A program made the translations under genes and the position numbers. From positions 2,302,997-2,366,996 of the forward strand of contig NZ_FOIZ01000001.1 of the NCBI RefSeq assembly GCF_900109295.1: a stretch of 64,000 nucleotides of DNA, read 5' to 3'. The notes under the pieces were generated by a model. That model saw nothing but the letters and a program-made list of their open reading frames with translations, was not told the DNA's origin and ran no database searches. Every line of letters begins with the position of its first letter. The stretch's first letter is position 1. Below are positions 8,993 to 17,097 of the stretch, piece by piece. Origin of the DNA: Cognatiyoonia koreensis. GTDB lineage: Bacteria; Pseudomonadota; Alphaproteobacteria; Rhodobacterales; Rhodobacteraceae.

Positions 8993-10248
8993 CTACGTGT
9001 AACGGCTGATTTGAAAGTTACCAGGGCTGTCGCCAGCTCTGGGTGTTCCTTGGCGTATTCTTCGACGCGAACACCCTCCTTTTGGGCTGCAGCGGCTTGG
9101 CGCAGACTGGTGATGCCAGCGGCTGGTCCATCCGGATGGCTCATGATCCCCCCACCTGCACAAAACAAGAAATCGTCATTGCCAAGCAGTTCCATGGTCG
9201 GACCAACCTGCCACGCGGTCTGCCCCGACGAAAATACAGGCAGCGCACGATGTGGCACTGTGTCGTTTAGCGGGGCCTGCACGGCGCGCGCGGCCTCTGT
9301 TACGACAGCATCCGTTTCAGTAAACTTATTGGCCAACCCATTTACGTGCAGATGGTCAGCTCCGGCCAACCGCCACATTTTCTGCATCACCGGAAAGGCG
9401 ATCCCGATGTGAGGCGAGCGTGACAGCAGGCCCCAGCCGTTGCGATGCGCATGAATTGGCAACGGACTGTGATCGCGGACAGCACGCAGGCCAGCCAAGC
9501 CAATGGAATGCAGTGATACCATCGCGCAAGTGGCTCCAAGGCTATCAAGTAGGTCCAGGTTCCGACGCATCGCGTCAATCTCGTCAGTGATGTTGAAGGC
9601 GTACATCACCTTACGCCCGTCCTTTTGGGCCGCTGTATCGATGGCTTGCATCACCTGCCGGGTGCGATCCTCAAAAGGACATGCAGGTCCATTGCCCTGC
9701 AATTCGTCGTCTTTGACAAAATCAATTCCGGCGGCTGCCAGATCGGAAACAAGGGCTGCGGTTTGTGATGCGCTAAGTCCGACACTCGGCTTTACGATTG
9801 TGCCGATCATCGGCCCACTGTCCACGCCCATCAATGCCCGCGTCCCGCTGATCCCGTATTGCGGACCAGGACAGGCTTGCGCAAGGGCTTCGGGGACATC
9901 CAGACCGACAAGACGGATTGCCGAAAGCTCTGCCAATTCGAACAAATTGCCCGCGATCGTGGCCAGAATATTTGTTAGTGACGGGCCAAAATTGTCCATC
10001 GGCCAGCTGATCGTCACGCGGCCTTGTTCATATGTGACGCCACTTAAGCGGCAAGGTAAAGCGGGATGATCGGCCGAACCGGTGATCGTCACCGCCTCAA
10101 TCCGCGCGGCAGATTTGTCACGCAAAGCATCGGTCTCGGACGCAAGACGGCTAAATGTCCCTGTAGACTGCTCGCCTGCCATGACCTCCGCCGCGCGCTG
10201 GATCCCCACCGGACTTTCGATGTCATAAGTTGCCTGTAGCCGCGTCAT
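8989..10248 (-). CDS. RuBisCO-like protein, probable 3-oxo-isoapionate-4-phosphate decarboxylase/transcarboxylase (OiaX/OiaT-like)
   Basis: A 419-aa RuBisCO large-chain homologue of the RuBisCO-like class. It keeps the loop GTIVKPSVGLS, with Lys153 in the place of the RuBisCO catalytic Lys175 and Ser155 where a second Lys is usual. It also keeps the metal-site block FVKDDE with the carbamylatable Lys179, Asp181 and Glu182, then HAHRNGWG around 266, FSSGQ around 340 and GGGIMSHPDG around 365. The ATG at 10248 overlaps the kinase stop as ATGA. Next to a DUF1537 kinase and an ApnO-like dehydrogenase, this fits the D-apionate route. There OiaX decarboxylates 3-oxo-isoapionate-4-phosphate to L-erythrulose-1-phosphate, or OiaT cleaves it to phosphoglycerate and glycolate. 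Sequence alone does not separate OiaX from OiaT. Carbon fixation is not expected. Confidence 0.85.
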   Translation of the reverse strand: MTRLQATYDIESPVGIQRAAEVMAGEQSTGTFSRLASETDALRDKSAARIEAVTITGSADHPALPCRLSGVTYEQGRVTISWPMDNFGPSLTNILATIAGNLFELAELSAIRLVGLDVPEALAQACPGPQYGISGTRALMGVDSGPMIGTIVKPSVGLSASQTAALVSDLAAAGIDFVKDDELQGNGPACPFEDRTRQVMQAIDTAAQKDGRKVMYAFNITDEIDAMRRNLDLLDSLGATCAMVSLHSIGLAGLRAVRDHSPLPIHAHRNGWGLLSRSPHIGIAFPVMQKMWRLAGADHLHVNGLANKFTETDAVVTEAARAVQAPLNDTVPHRALPVFSSGQTAWQVGPTMELLGNDDFLFCAGGGIMSHPDGPAAGITSLRQAAAAQKEGVRVEEYAKEHPELATALVTFKSAVTRS

Positions 10249-11576
10249 CTCTCGCCGCCTCCGTCCAGAACCCATCCAAAATAGTCGCGACTGCCCATTT
10301 GACCGCCTTTCAGTGCCAGTGTCAGCGGACTTGCACGACCGTGAGCATTGCAGATCGCGGCACCCGGGATCGTCGGAGCCGCAGCTGTCAAAGCATCAAT
10401 TCCCAAAGCTTTGCAGACATGGCCTGACGTATCGCCTCCCGATACGACGGCTCGATCCAGACCGGCCTTATCGACAAGCTGCTCCAGAATCCGTCCCAGT
10501 GCGGCACCGATGTCGTCGTTCACCTGCACAAGCTGATCGCCAGCAGCTGCGCGCAATTGTGCGACCGCAGGATCATCAGGACCGCGAGCGGTATAGATTA
10601 TGGGGACTTGCCCATGTACCAAAGACTGCAGTGCAAGTTCTAAAGCGCGCGCTTCCGCATTGGCAAGATCGCCACCACATACTTGTGTGACATCCAGTCT
10701 TATGTCAGCAAAACCGTTATCCAGCGCCCAAGTGATCTGATCTGCTGTCGTTGAAGAAACTGATCCGGACACAACAGCCATCCGCTCCGCACGTCCGATT
10801 CCGCTCACCGTCGGGGCGTGCTGCAATAGCCCAATTTTTTGGAAATGTGCAACCAAAGCGTAAGCAATCCCTTGTGAACCGACAACAAACCGGTTGTGAC
10901 CGTTCCACAGCAACGCACCCGCCGCTCTGACATCCTGCGGACCCATCTGATCGATGGTTACACCGCCCTTCCCGGCTTTAAGCATCGCGCAGGCGCGAGA
11001 AGGCTCAGCCAGAGTTTCCAGATCAAGACATTGGATCACTATATCCGTTTGCTGCGCCAAATGCAGCGCAACGTCGGCCTCGTCCATCGGGGTCACTGGA
11101 TGGCGCGTCATGACAGGGTGCCGATCCAACCGGAAGACGCCCGCATCCGTTCCGGCAAACAAGGTCCCAAAAGCCTGATATCGCCGCATTTCTGGAGCCG
11201 CGATCATGATCGGGATGGTGGTCGCGCCAAAAATCGCAGCCCCGATATCCATGGCTTTTCCAATTGAACCGACATGCGGCGCGGAATCGAGCGTAGAGCA
11301 TGTTTTGTATTGCACAAGCCGCGCGCCGGTTTGTGCAAGTAATTCGAACTGCGCGGGCAAATCCCGTTCCATGCGCGCGGGACTATAGGTGCGCGCCATG
11401 CTCGCAATTCCAATTCCTTGCATACGCGGAAAATCGGCCATCCGCTCCGGGCTTGGCGTATCCAGAAACAAGACAGCAGGCAGATCTGCGAATGCAAACA
11501 CCTCCATCACGGCGGCAGCGCCAGTGAAATCATCGCCAAGCCAGGCCAATACAGGTGTATCAGGCAGCGCGCTCAT
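10245..11576 (-). CDS. four-carbon acid sugar kinase family (DUF1537), 3-oxo-isoapionate kinase OiaK-like
   Basis: A 443-aa kinase of the OtnK/DUF1537 family. The N-terminal signature LGDDFTGAAAVMEVFA is at residues 13-28, and the nucleotide-binding VVSGGDTSGHVCKALG is near residue 385. Family members phosphorylate 2-oxo-tetronates, 3-oxo-tetronates or 3-oxo-isoapionate. The gene lies between an ApnO-like dehydrogenase (its ATG at 11576 directly follows that gene's TGA) and the RuBisCO-like gene (4-bp ATGA overlap). That is the order expected for dehydrogenase/isomerase, kinase, then decarboxylase, so OiaK is the best fit. A DenK/OtnK role on tetronates cannot be excluded. Confidence 0.85.
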   Translation of the reverse strand: MSALPDTPVLAWLGDDFTGAAAVMEVFAFADLPAVLFLDTPSPERMADFPRMQGIGIASMARTYSPARMERDLPAQFELLAQTGARLVQYKTCSTLDSAPHVGSIGKAMDIGAAIFGATTIPIMIAAPEMRRYQAFGTLFAGTDAGVFRLDRHPVMTRHPVTPMDEADVALHLAQQTDIVIQCLDLETLAEPSRACAMLKAGKGGVTIDQMGPQDVRAAGALLWNGHNRFVVGSQGIAYALVAHFQKIGLLQHAPTVSGIGRAERMAVVSGSVSSTTADQITWALDNGFADIRLDVTQVCGGDLANAEARALELALQSLVHGQVPIIYTARGPDDPAVAQLRAAAGDQLVQVNDDIGAALGRILEQLVDKAGLDRAVVSGGDTSGHVCKALGIDALTAAAPTIPGAAICNAHGRASPLTLALKGGQMGSRDYFGWVLDGGGER

Positions 11577-12407
11577 TCAGGTGATACGCTGGATGCTGGC
11601 AGCAATTTCATCCGGTTCAAACACCTTTTTCCAATCGTCGCGCATCAATGCAGGTTTGCCAAATTCAATCGCCTTGTTGCATGCATCAGAGAATACGCCG
11701 TCAATTTCTTCAAAGATGACCGCCCCCAAGATGTTCATATGACCCAGCAAAAAATCGCGTGCGGCATCCTTCGGCACGCCACGGCGGACGACTTCATCCA
11801 TTGCCTCGCGCATGACATCAAGAAGTGAGGCGCATACGGTCTCCGACAAACCCGGCTCCAGCAAGGCCATCTGTTCAACCGTAACACGGTAGCTGCGGGC
11901 GACAGGCGCATAGATCGCACGGCCCACTTTTTCACCAAGGGCATAGTGATCTTCGGGGCCTTGCATCAACGCATTAACGATACCCTGCCGCGCCGCAATT
12001 CCACCAAAATAGTCCTTGCGACCTGCCTCTGTCTGCTCGTCGTTGTAGATTGGGGGATGACATGGGTGCGTGACGAAATAGGTGACATCATCCCGTTCGG
12101 GCAAATGACCGGCGAACGGACCAGCGGCATCCAAACAGACAATCATTGCACCACTTGGGACTTTATCGATGATCGACGCGGCAACCGCCTTGATCGCAGT
12201 ATCGGGCACCGCCAGCAATATGACATCGGCTCCGTCCATTGCGTCATCAATTTCAACGCAGTCGACGCCGACAGCCTCTTTCAAACGGGCGCGCCCGGTT
12301 TCCGAAATCTCGACATGGGCTACATCGAAATCCGTCTTTGCAAGGTTCGTCGCACTGCGGACACCCATCTTGCCGCCTGCCCCCATCAAAACCAGCTTCT
12401 CGGTCAT
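11577..12407 (-). CDS. ApnO-like D-apionate oxidoisomerase (phosphogluconate dehydrogenase C-terminal domain family)
   Basis: A 276-aa protein with an N-terminal Rossmann domain (LMGAGGKMGVRSATNLAKT) and a C-terminal helical domain of the PGDH_C type, in which DFLLGHMNILGAVIFEE is characteristic. THPCHPP, near residue 105, is a conserved substrate-side loop. I start it at the ATG at 12407, with GGAG 8 nt upstream; a GTG at 12419 is also in frame. The family includes ApnO, which oxidises and isomerises D-apionate to 3-oxo-isoapionate. It abuts the kinase and follows a DMT transporter by 15 nt. The function is inferred from family and neighbours and was not tested. Confidence 0.78.
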   Translation of the reverse strand: MTEKLVLMGAGGKMGVRSATNLAKTDFDVAHVEISETGRARLKEAVGVDCVEIDDAMDGADVILLAVPDTAIKAVAASIIDKVPSGAMIVCLDAAGPFAGHLPERDDVTYFVTHPCHPPIYNDEQTEAGRKDYFGGIAARQGIVNALMQGPEDHYALGEKVGRAIYAPVARSYRVTVEQMALLEPGLSETVCASLLDVMREAMDEVVRRGVPKDAARDFLLGHMNILGAVIFEEIDGVFSDACNKAIEFGKPALMRDDWKKVFEPDEIAASIQRIT

Positions 12408-12422
12408 AGCGCTCTCCACTCT

Positions 12423-13343
12423 CTAATTTGCAGATGTCTGGGCGATGGTCACACTGTGACCCCGCAGTTTGCGTTCGCGGTACCAGATATAAAAACCAGC
12501 CCCGATGATGATCATGCCACCACCCAGCGTCCAGATCGTCGGGTTGGTGTGGAAAAAGATGATGCCTGCCAACGATGCACTGAAGATCTGTAGATAGATG
12601 ACAGGAGCAAGGATGCTCGCATCTGCAAGCCGGTGTGCAGATGTGGCCAGAATGTGGGCCGTTCCACCAAATACACCGATCAAGCAGAAGAAGGTCCAGT
12701 CGGCAGGTGCCGCAGGCCAGACCCAATCCATTAGTGCAAAGGGAACGAGGCATATCGTCGCCAAGCCTGACGCCCAAAGCTGTGCTGTGCTGTTATGTTC
12801 AACGCCCGCCAGCATGCGGGTCATCAGGAAATAGACAGAGGCAACAGTCAGGGCTGCAATGTTGAGCAACATCGCCGGGTGAAACGCGGCACCCCAAGGC
12901 TGCATCACGACGACAACGCCAAGAAACCCCATACATACAGCGGCAATCCGGTGGCGGCCCACCTTTTCACCTAACATCGGAATCGCCAGTAGCGTCACAA
13001 CGATCGGTCCAGCGAACATGATCGTCGTGGTCACGGTGATCGGCAGGTACTTGAGCGCTGTGAAGTTCAGACAGGTACTGCCAAATAAGCAAACCGAGCG
13101 AAGTATTTGCAGTTTTGGACTCTGCGATTGAAAGGCAGACACACCCTCACGCGGGACAAAGATCACCACCGCGAGCAGAAAGTGAAACGCATAGCGCATG
13201 AATACGACCTGCAGCGCTGGAAGCCCTGCAAGCACCAGCCACTTGGCGGATGTGTCGATCAGCGTAAAAAGCGTGACCGCAAGGGCCATCGACCCAAGCG
13301 CGAGCGCGATCCGTTCTTCTTTTGGGGCGACCGCATGTCCCAT
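12423..13343 (-). CDS. DMT superfamily transporter (EamA family)
   Basis: A 306-aa inner-membrane protein with about ten hydrophobic helices in two EamA repeats, the usual length for drug/metabolite transporters. It starts at the ATG at 13343 with no clear ribosome site, so translation may depend on the TRAP permease gene 37 nt upstream. It lies between dctM and the ApnO-like gene, inside what reads as one long minus-strand operon (dctP-Q-M, this gene, apnO-like, kinase, RuBisCO-like). It may export an intermediate or take up a second sugar acid. Direction and substrate are not readable. Confidence 0.85.
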   Translation of the reverse strand: MGHAVAPKEERIALALGSMALAVTLFTLIDTSAKWLVLAGLPALQVVFMRYAFHFLLAVVIFVPREGVSAFQSQSPKLQILRSVCLFGSTCLNFTALKYLPITVTTTIMFAGPIVVTLLAIPMLGEKVGRHRIAAVCMGFLGVVVVMQPWGAAFHPAMLLNIAALTVASVYFLMTRMLAGVEHNSTAQLWASGLATICLVPFALMDWVWPAAPADWTFFCLIGVFGGTAHILATSAHRLADASILAPVIYLQIFSASLAGIIFFHTNPTIWTLGGGMIIIGAGFYIWYRERKLRGHSVTIAQTSAN

Positions 13344-13380
13344 GCATCAACACAGCGTCAGCATGTGCCGCCCCGATGCA

Positions 13381-14976
13381 TCACAAGAACACAGTGATGA
13401 TGTTTGGCCAGATCAGCAGAACGGTCAGCGCACAAAGCTGCAGCGAGATGAAGGGCAGGAAGCCTCGGAAGATGTCTGTCAGGGAAATCTCGGGTGGTGC
13501 TACGGACTTCAGGTAGAACGCGGCAGGACCGAAAGGCGGCGACAAAAAGCTGACCTGCATGTTCATACAGAACACAACGCCGAACCAGATCGGAATATAG
13601 CGCGCATCAATGCTGCCAAGGAAACCGATCTCTTCCGCAGGCAGGCGGACAACAATAGGCAGGAACACGGGCATAATCAGCAAGACAATGCCGACCCAAT
13701 CCATGAACATCCCCATGATCAGGAAGACCAACATCATCATTAGGATGATCCCCATTGTCGGCAACTCTGCACCGATGATTAGGTTCGCCACATACGTCGG
13801 CCCTCCCACCAGTGTGTAGGCTGCAGCCAGTGCTGCCGCACCGATCGTCACCCAGATGATTGTCCCTGTTGAACGCAAGGTTCTAATCAGGCTGTCCCAG
13901 ACGATATCAAATGTCATTTCGCGGCGGATCATACCAATCGCGAATACTGCAATAACCCCCATCCCAGCCGCTTCCGTGATGCCGGTAATACCGCCATAGA
14001 TCGACCCAAGGACGACACCAATCACGACAGTTGGCGCGATAAGACCTTTGCCCATGTTCCAACCACGTGAAGTCCGTTCCCGACCCACAACGACGAAGAC
14101 AATCAACGCAAACAGGATGAATGCACCAATGATCCACGGGATGTCGGCCACCATGCCAAGCGGGATCGGATCTTCACCTTCGCGAATTGCGTTGTCACCT
14201 GTAGCCGTAAAGAACAACGCGCGTGCTAGCAAAACGCCTGTGACCCACATCGCAAACCGTGACACGAACCCGAGGAACATCAGCCGCTTTTCGTTGCCTT
14301 CAGGCTCACCTGGAACCGGATCGGGCAATGGGGCGAGCGATGTGTTCATCCGCGTCCGGATTACAATATAAAGAATAAAGAACGACGCGAGCATGAAACC
14401 CGGCAAGAAGGATGCGGTGAACAGAGCTTTGATCGACGTCTCGGTGACCAGACCATAAAAGATCAAGACGATAGATGGCGGGATCATCGTTCCAAGCGAA
14501 CCAGAAGCACAGATCGTACCGATTGCTAGATTGCGATCATACCCAAGGCGCAACATTTGCGGCAAGGCAATCAGGCCCAGAAGGACGACTTCGCCTCCGA
14601 TAATACCGGACATCGCGGCCATGATGACAGCCATGATCGACGTTGCGACGGCAATGCCGCCCCGTGTCCGGTTCATCCAGACGTTCAGTGATGAATACAT
14701 ATCGCGCGCAATGCCGGATCGCTCCAGCATTGCGGCCATGAATATGAATAAGGGCACCGATATCAGAACATAATTCGTCATTTGTCGGTAAACCGCCTGC
14801 CCGAGTACGGACAAGGGGCCGCGCCCGAAATCCCCCCACAAAAGGTCAGGTGGAAATTTCAGTGCAAGCGTTACAACAGCAAGAAATGCAGAGGCAAAAC
14901 CGAGCGGCATCCCGATGGACAGCAAAAAAAACATGCCCAACAGGATGATTAGGGAAAGCGTGCCAATATCGACCAT
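13381..14976 (-). CDS. dctM: TRAP transporter large permease subunit (DctM)
   Basis: A 531-aa polytopic membrane protein of the TRAP DctM family, starting MVDIGTLSLIILLGMFFLLS. It contains the conserved loop GSLGTMIPPSIVLIFYG near residue 155 and GMFMDWVGIVLLIMPVFLPI near residue 425. It is about 100 residues longer than the common 425-residue DctM. The excess is an insert around residues 205-300 with a charged stretch (GEPEGNEK) and extra membrane segments, as in the long-form TRAP permeases. Its ATG overlaps the dctQ stop (TGATG), so the two are translationally coupled. With DctP and DctQ it would import a sugar acid using the sodium gradient. Confidence 0.93.
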   Translation of the reverse strand: MVDIGTLSLIILLGMFFLLSIGMPLGFASAFLAVVTLALKFPPDLLWGDFGRGPLSVLGQAVYRQMTNYVLISVPLFIFMAAMLERSGIARDMYSSLNVWMNRTRGGIAVATSIMAVIMAAMSGIIGGEVVLLGLIALPQMLRLGYDRNLAIGTICASGSLGTMIPPSIVLIFYGLVTETSIKALFTASFLPGFMLASFFILYIVIRTRMNTSLAPLPDPVPGEPEGNEKRLMFLGFVSRFAMWVTGVLLARALFFTATGDNAIREGEDPIPLGMVADIPWIIGAFILFALIVFVVVGRERTSRGWNMGKGLIAPTVVIGVVLGSIYGGITGITEAAGMGVIAVFAIGMIRREMTFDIVWDSLIRTLRSTGTIIWVTIGAAALAAAYTLVGGPTYVANLIIGAELPTMGIILMMMLVFLIMGMFMDWVGIVLLIMPVFLPIVVRLPAEEIGFLGSIDARYIPIWFGVVFCMNMQVSFLSPPFGPAAFYLKSVAPPEISLTDIFRGFLPFISLQLCALTVLLIWPNIITVFL

Positions 14977-15788
14977 CAGTTCTTTCCCTCAAGGGTACGG
15001 CGGATGTTTTCGATTTCTTCTTCGTCAATTTCATCTGCGGGTGTGTGGACTTCAGGTTCCTTATTCCAATCCGCAATCAGATTTGACACAGCCTGAATGC
15101 AGACCAGCACAATGATGATCAGAAGCGCCGGTTTGACGATACCGGGAATGGGTGGATCCCACGCCGTGCCAAAAGTCTCCATTCGCAAAAAACGGTTTTC
15201 AGCGTCAGTGTAGCCGCCCCAGACAAGTGCAAAGGTAAACCCGACAATCAGCAGAACCGAAATGCAGTCGGATGTCTTCTGCATCCACCAAGGCATCAGG
15301 TCGTAAATGATGTAAATGCGGATGTGACTGCGTTGCTGCATCGCGTAGAGCCCCGCAAACAGGAAAACAAAACACGCAATCCAGAGAGAGAGTTCATTGG
15401 CCCATAAGGTGGGTTTGGAAAAGACGTAGCGCGACACAACCTCGTAGAACATCACGAGCACAATGAACGCAGTCATGATCATCGCTAGGCGGCCGAGCAC
15501 GACGGTCACAAGATCGAAAAATCCGTCCGGCGGCGTCTCGATCGCCCCCTTGCTGTCCGATAAAAAAAGCGATGCAAACAAAAGCGCGATGCCGAACACG
15601 ACAAGGGTCAGCTGCACGAGCGGCTTACCTCCCGGTCGGATCATCTCGAACATGCCATATGACTCTTCAAGAAAGATGCGTTGGCCGACCAGCAGAACGT
15701 AAAGCGCAACTGTGATTGCACAGAATACGATCATCGCGATCTTCACAGGCCCCCGCAACCGCCCAAGAAATAGCGAATTTTCCTGCAT
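14976..15788 (-). CDS. dctQ: TRAP transporter small permease subunit (DctQ), long form
   Basis: A 270-aa membrane protein. The C-terminal part carries the DctQ signature (FYEVVSRYVFSKPTLWANEL, then four helices). The N-terminal 100 residues add about two more membrane segments before a short soluble loop, which makes it larger than the usual 160-220 residues. The tail is acidic (DEIDEEEIENIRR). I start it at the ATG at 15788, preceded by GGGGAGG at a good distance; a GTG at 15803 overlaps that site and is less likely. It couples to dctM by TGATG and is separated from dctP by a terminator-like hairpin. Confidence 0.88.
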   Translation of the reverse strand: MQENSLFLGRLRGPVKIAMIVFCAITVALYVLLVGQRIFLEESYGMFEMIRPGGKPLVQLTLVVFGIALLFASLFLSDSKGAIETPPDGFFDLVTVVLGRLAMIMTAFIVLVMFYEVVSRYVFSKPTLWANELSLWIACFVFLFAGLYAMQQRSHIRIYIIYDLMPWWMQKTSDCISVLLIVGFTFALVWGGYTDAENRFLRMETFGTAWDPPIPGIVKPALLIIIVLVCIQAVSNLIADWNKEPEVHTPADEIDEEEIENIRRTLEGKN

Positions 15789-15821
15789 TACATGCCTCCC
15801 CACATGGTCATGACGTCGGTT

Positions 15822-15852
15822 GAAAAAGGCGGGCCCGGTTGGACCCGCCTTG
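15822..15852 (-). terminator. intercistronic terminator/attenuator between dctP and dctQ
   Basis: Read on the minus strand, the arms AAGGCGGG and CCCGCCTT form an 8-bp GC-rich stem, extended through a short imperfect inner stem, and are followed directly by TTTTT. It lies 29 nt after the dctP stop and 33 nt before the dctQ start. Partial termination here would give more periplasmic binding protein than permease, as in many binding-protein transport operons. Confidence 0.75.
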
Positions 15853-15881
15853 ATCTTATCTGGTCAAGCTAGGCGACCCGA

Positions 15882-16898
15882 TTACCCGCCAATCAAACCC
15901 AGCTGGGTGAGGTAGGCCTTGTGGCTTTCTACAAGCGCACCGGCTTCGGGGCTGCGTGTTGCCCAGTCATCCCATGCAGCCTGCGCTGCCACGCGGAATG
16001 CGGCGCGATCTTCATCAGACCAAGCGTACAGTGTCACGCCCTGTTCCTGCAAGGCAGCGGCTGCTTCTGTGTTGGCTTTCTCATTGGCCATCGCAATCTG
16101 GAATGAAAGCTTCTGCCATGCCGTGTCAATGATGCGGCGATGCTTTTCGTCCAGACCGTCCCAGACAGCCTGGTTACAAGCCAAGTGGTCAGACGGCATG
16201 GAGTGGAAGCCAGGATAGTTGGCGTGCTTGACGATATCATACAGACCAAGTCCAACGTTATTGGCGAGGCCGGACGCGTCCGCTCCGTCGATGATGCCAG
16301 TCTCAAGCGCCGTAAAGATTTCGGTGAAATCCATCACGATTGGCGATGCGCCGAGCTTTTCAAAGATTTCTGTTTCCATGCCCGGAGGGGACCGGAATTT
16401 CCAGCCAACAAGGTCGTCTGGACCTGCGATTGGCTTGGACGATGCAAAGGATTCCTGACCATAGATGGCCCACCCGATCAACTGCATGCCTTGAGCGTTA
16501 TACAGCTCTTGTGCGGCCTCATAGCCGTCGCCGTAATACAGCCAGCTATACTGCTGCCACGGTGTGTCATAGCCACCCATAATGTCGCCGACAAACTGGA
16601 ACGCAGGGTTCTTACCAGTCTGATATGCACCGCCAGTCGCGTCACAATCCAGAATGCCGTTGATTGCTGCATCAAAGGTTTCAACAGTCGCAACAACTGA
16701 AGAAGAATAGAACATCTCGATGGCGATCTCGCCGCCGGACATGGTCTGAACGTCGTCGATCCATGTGGCGAGCATCTTCCCAGTTGGGTGCTCGGTCGCG
16801 TAGTGGGTTTGAATACGCAGTGTCACGTCCTGAGCCACGGCAGCGCCAGCCAGCACGACGCCGGCGACAGCCGACATCAATAATGTCTTAAGTTTCAT
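15882..16898 (-). CDS. dctP: TRAP transporter substrate-binding protein (DctP)
   Basis: A 338-aa periplasmic solute receptor. The signal peptide is MKLKTLLMSAVAGVVLAGAA, with cleavage after AVA. The mature protein has the DctP fold, including GWKFRSPPGMETEIFEKLGA, which holds the conserved substrate-carboxylate Arg, and TEIFTALETGIIDGAD near residue 200. I prefer the ATG at 16898, 9 nt behind GGGAGG, because the ATG at 16907 sits directly on that site. It is the first gene of the long operon, divergent from the GntR regulator, with two operator palindromes in the shared gap. The ligand is a carboxylate sugar, identity unknown. Confidence 0.93.
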   Translation of the reverse strand: MKLKTLLMSAVAGVVLAGAAVAQDVTLRIQTHYATEHPTGKMLATWIDDVQTMSGGEIAIEMFYSSSVVATVETFDAAINGILDCDATGGAYQTGKNPAFQFVGDIMGGYDTPWQQYSWLYYGDGYEAAQELYNAQGMQLIGWAIYGQESFASSKPIAGPDDLVGWKFRSPPGMETEIFEKLGASPIVMDFTEIFTALETGIIDGADASGLANNVGLGLYDIVKHANYPGFHSMPSDHLACNQAVWDGLDEKHRRIIDTAWQKLSFQIAMANEKANTEAAAALQEQGVTLYAWSDEDRAAFRVAAQAAWDDWATRSPEAGALVESHKAYLTQLGLIGG

Positions 16899-16973
16899 GT
16901 ATTTCATCCTCCCTTGGCAGGTTTGCCCTGCCGTTTACCGTTTTCACACATCCTCCCAGAGCGTGAATCGCGA

Positions 16974-16983
16974 TGGTATACCA
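16974..16983. promoter_or_regulatory. GntR operator palindrome TGGTATACCA (site 3)
   Basis: A perfect copy, flanked as ATGGTATACCAT, 76 nt before the dctP start in the gap shared with the gntR gene. It is the dctP-proximal one of a pair whose starts are 55 bp apart. Confidence 0.75.
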
Positions 16984-17028
16984 TCTGCCCCGACGTTACT
17001 GACTGCTCGCTCGACAAGCAACAAGTTT

Positions 17029-17038
17029 CGGTATACCA
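17029..17038. promoter_or_regulatory. GntR operator, one-mismatch copy CGGTATACCA (site 4)
   Basis: This copy differs from the other six at one position (T to C). It lies 60 nt before the chosen gntR start and is probably used for autoregulation. With site 3 it could allow looping or cooperative binding between the divergent promoters. Confidence 0.6.
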
Positions 17039-17097
17039 GATTTTCCAATAAAAATACGGACCCGTTGGGCCGTCGCGCCATGCTTGGAAAGGATTTC

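Noticed and set aside
8989..10248. A carbon-fixing RuBisCO large subunit
   Set aside because: Length, loop residues and neighbours (DUF1537 kinase, ApnO-like) point to a RuBisCO-like catabolic enzyme. No small subunit or phosphoribulokinase is present.
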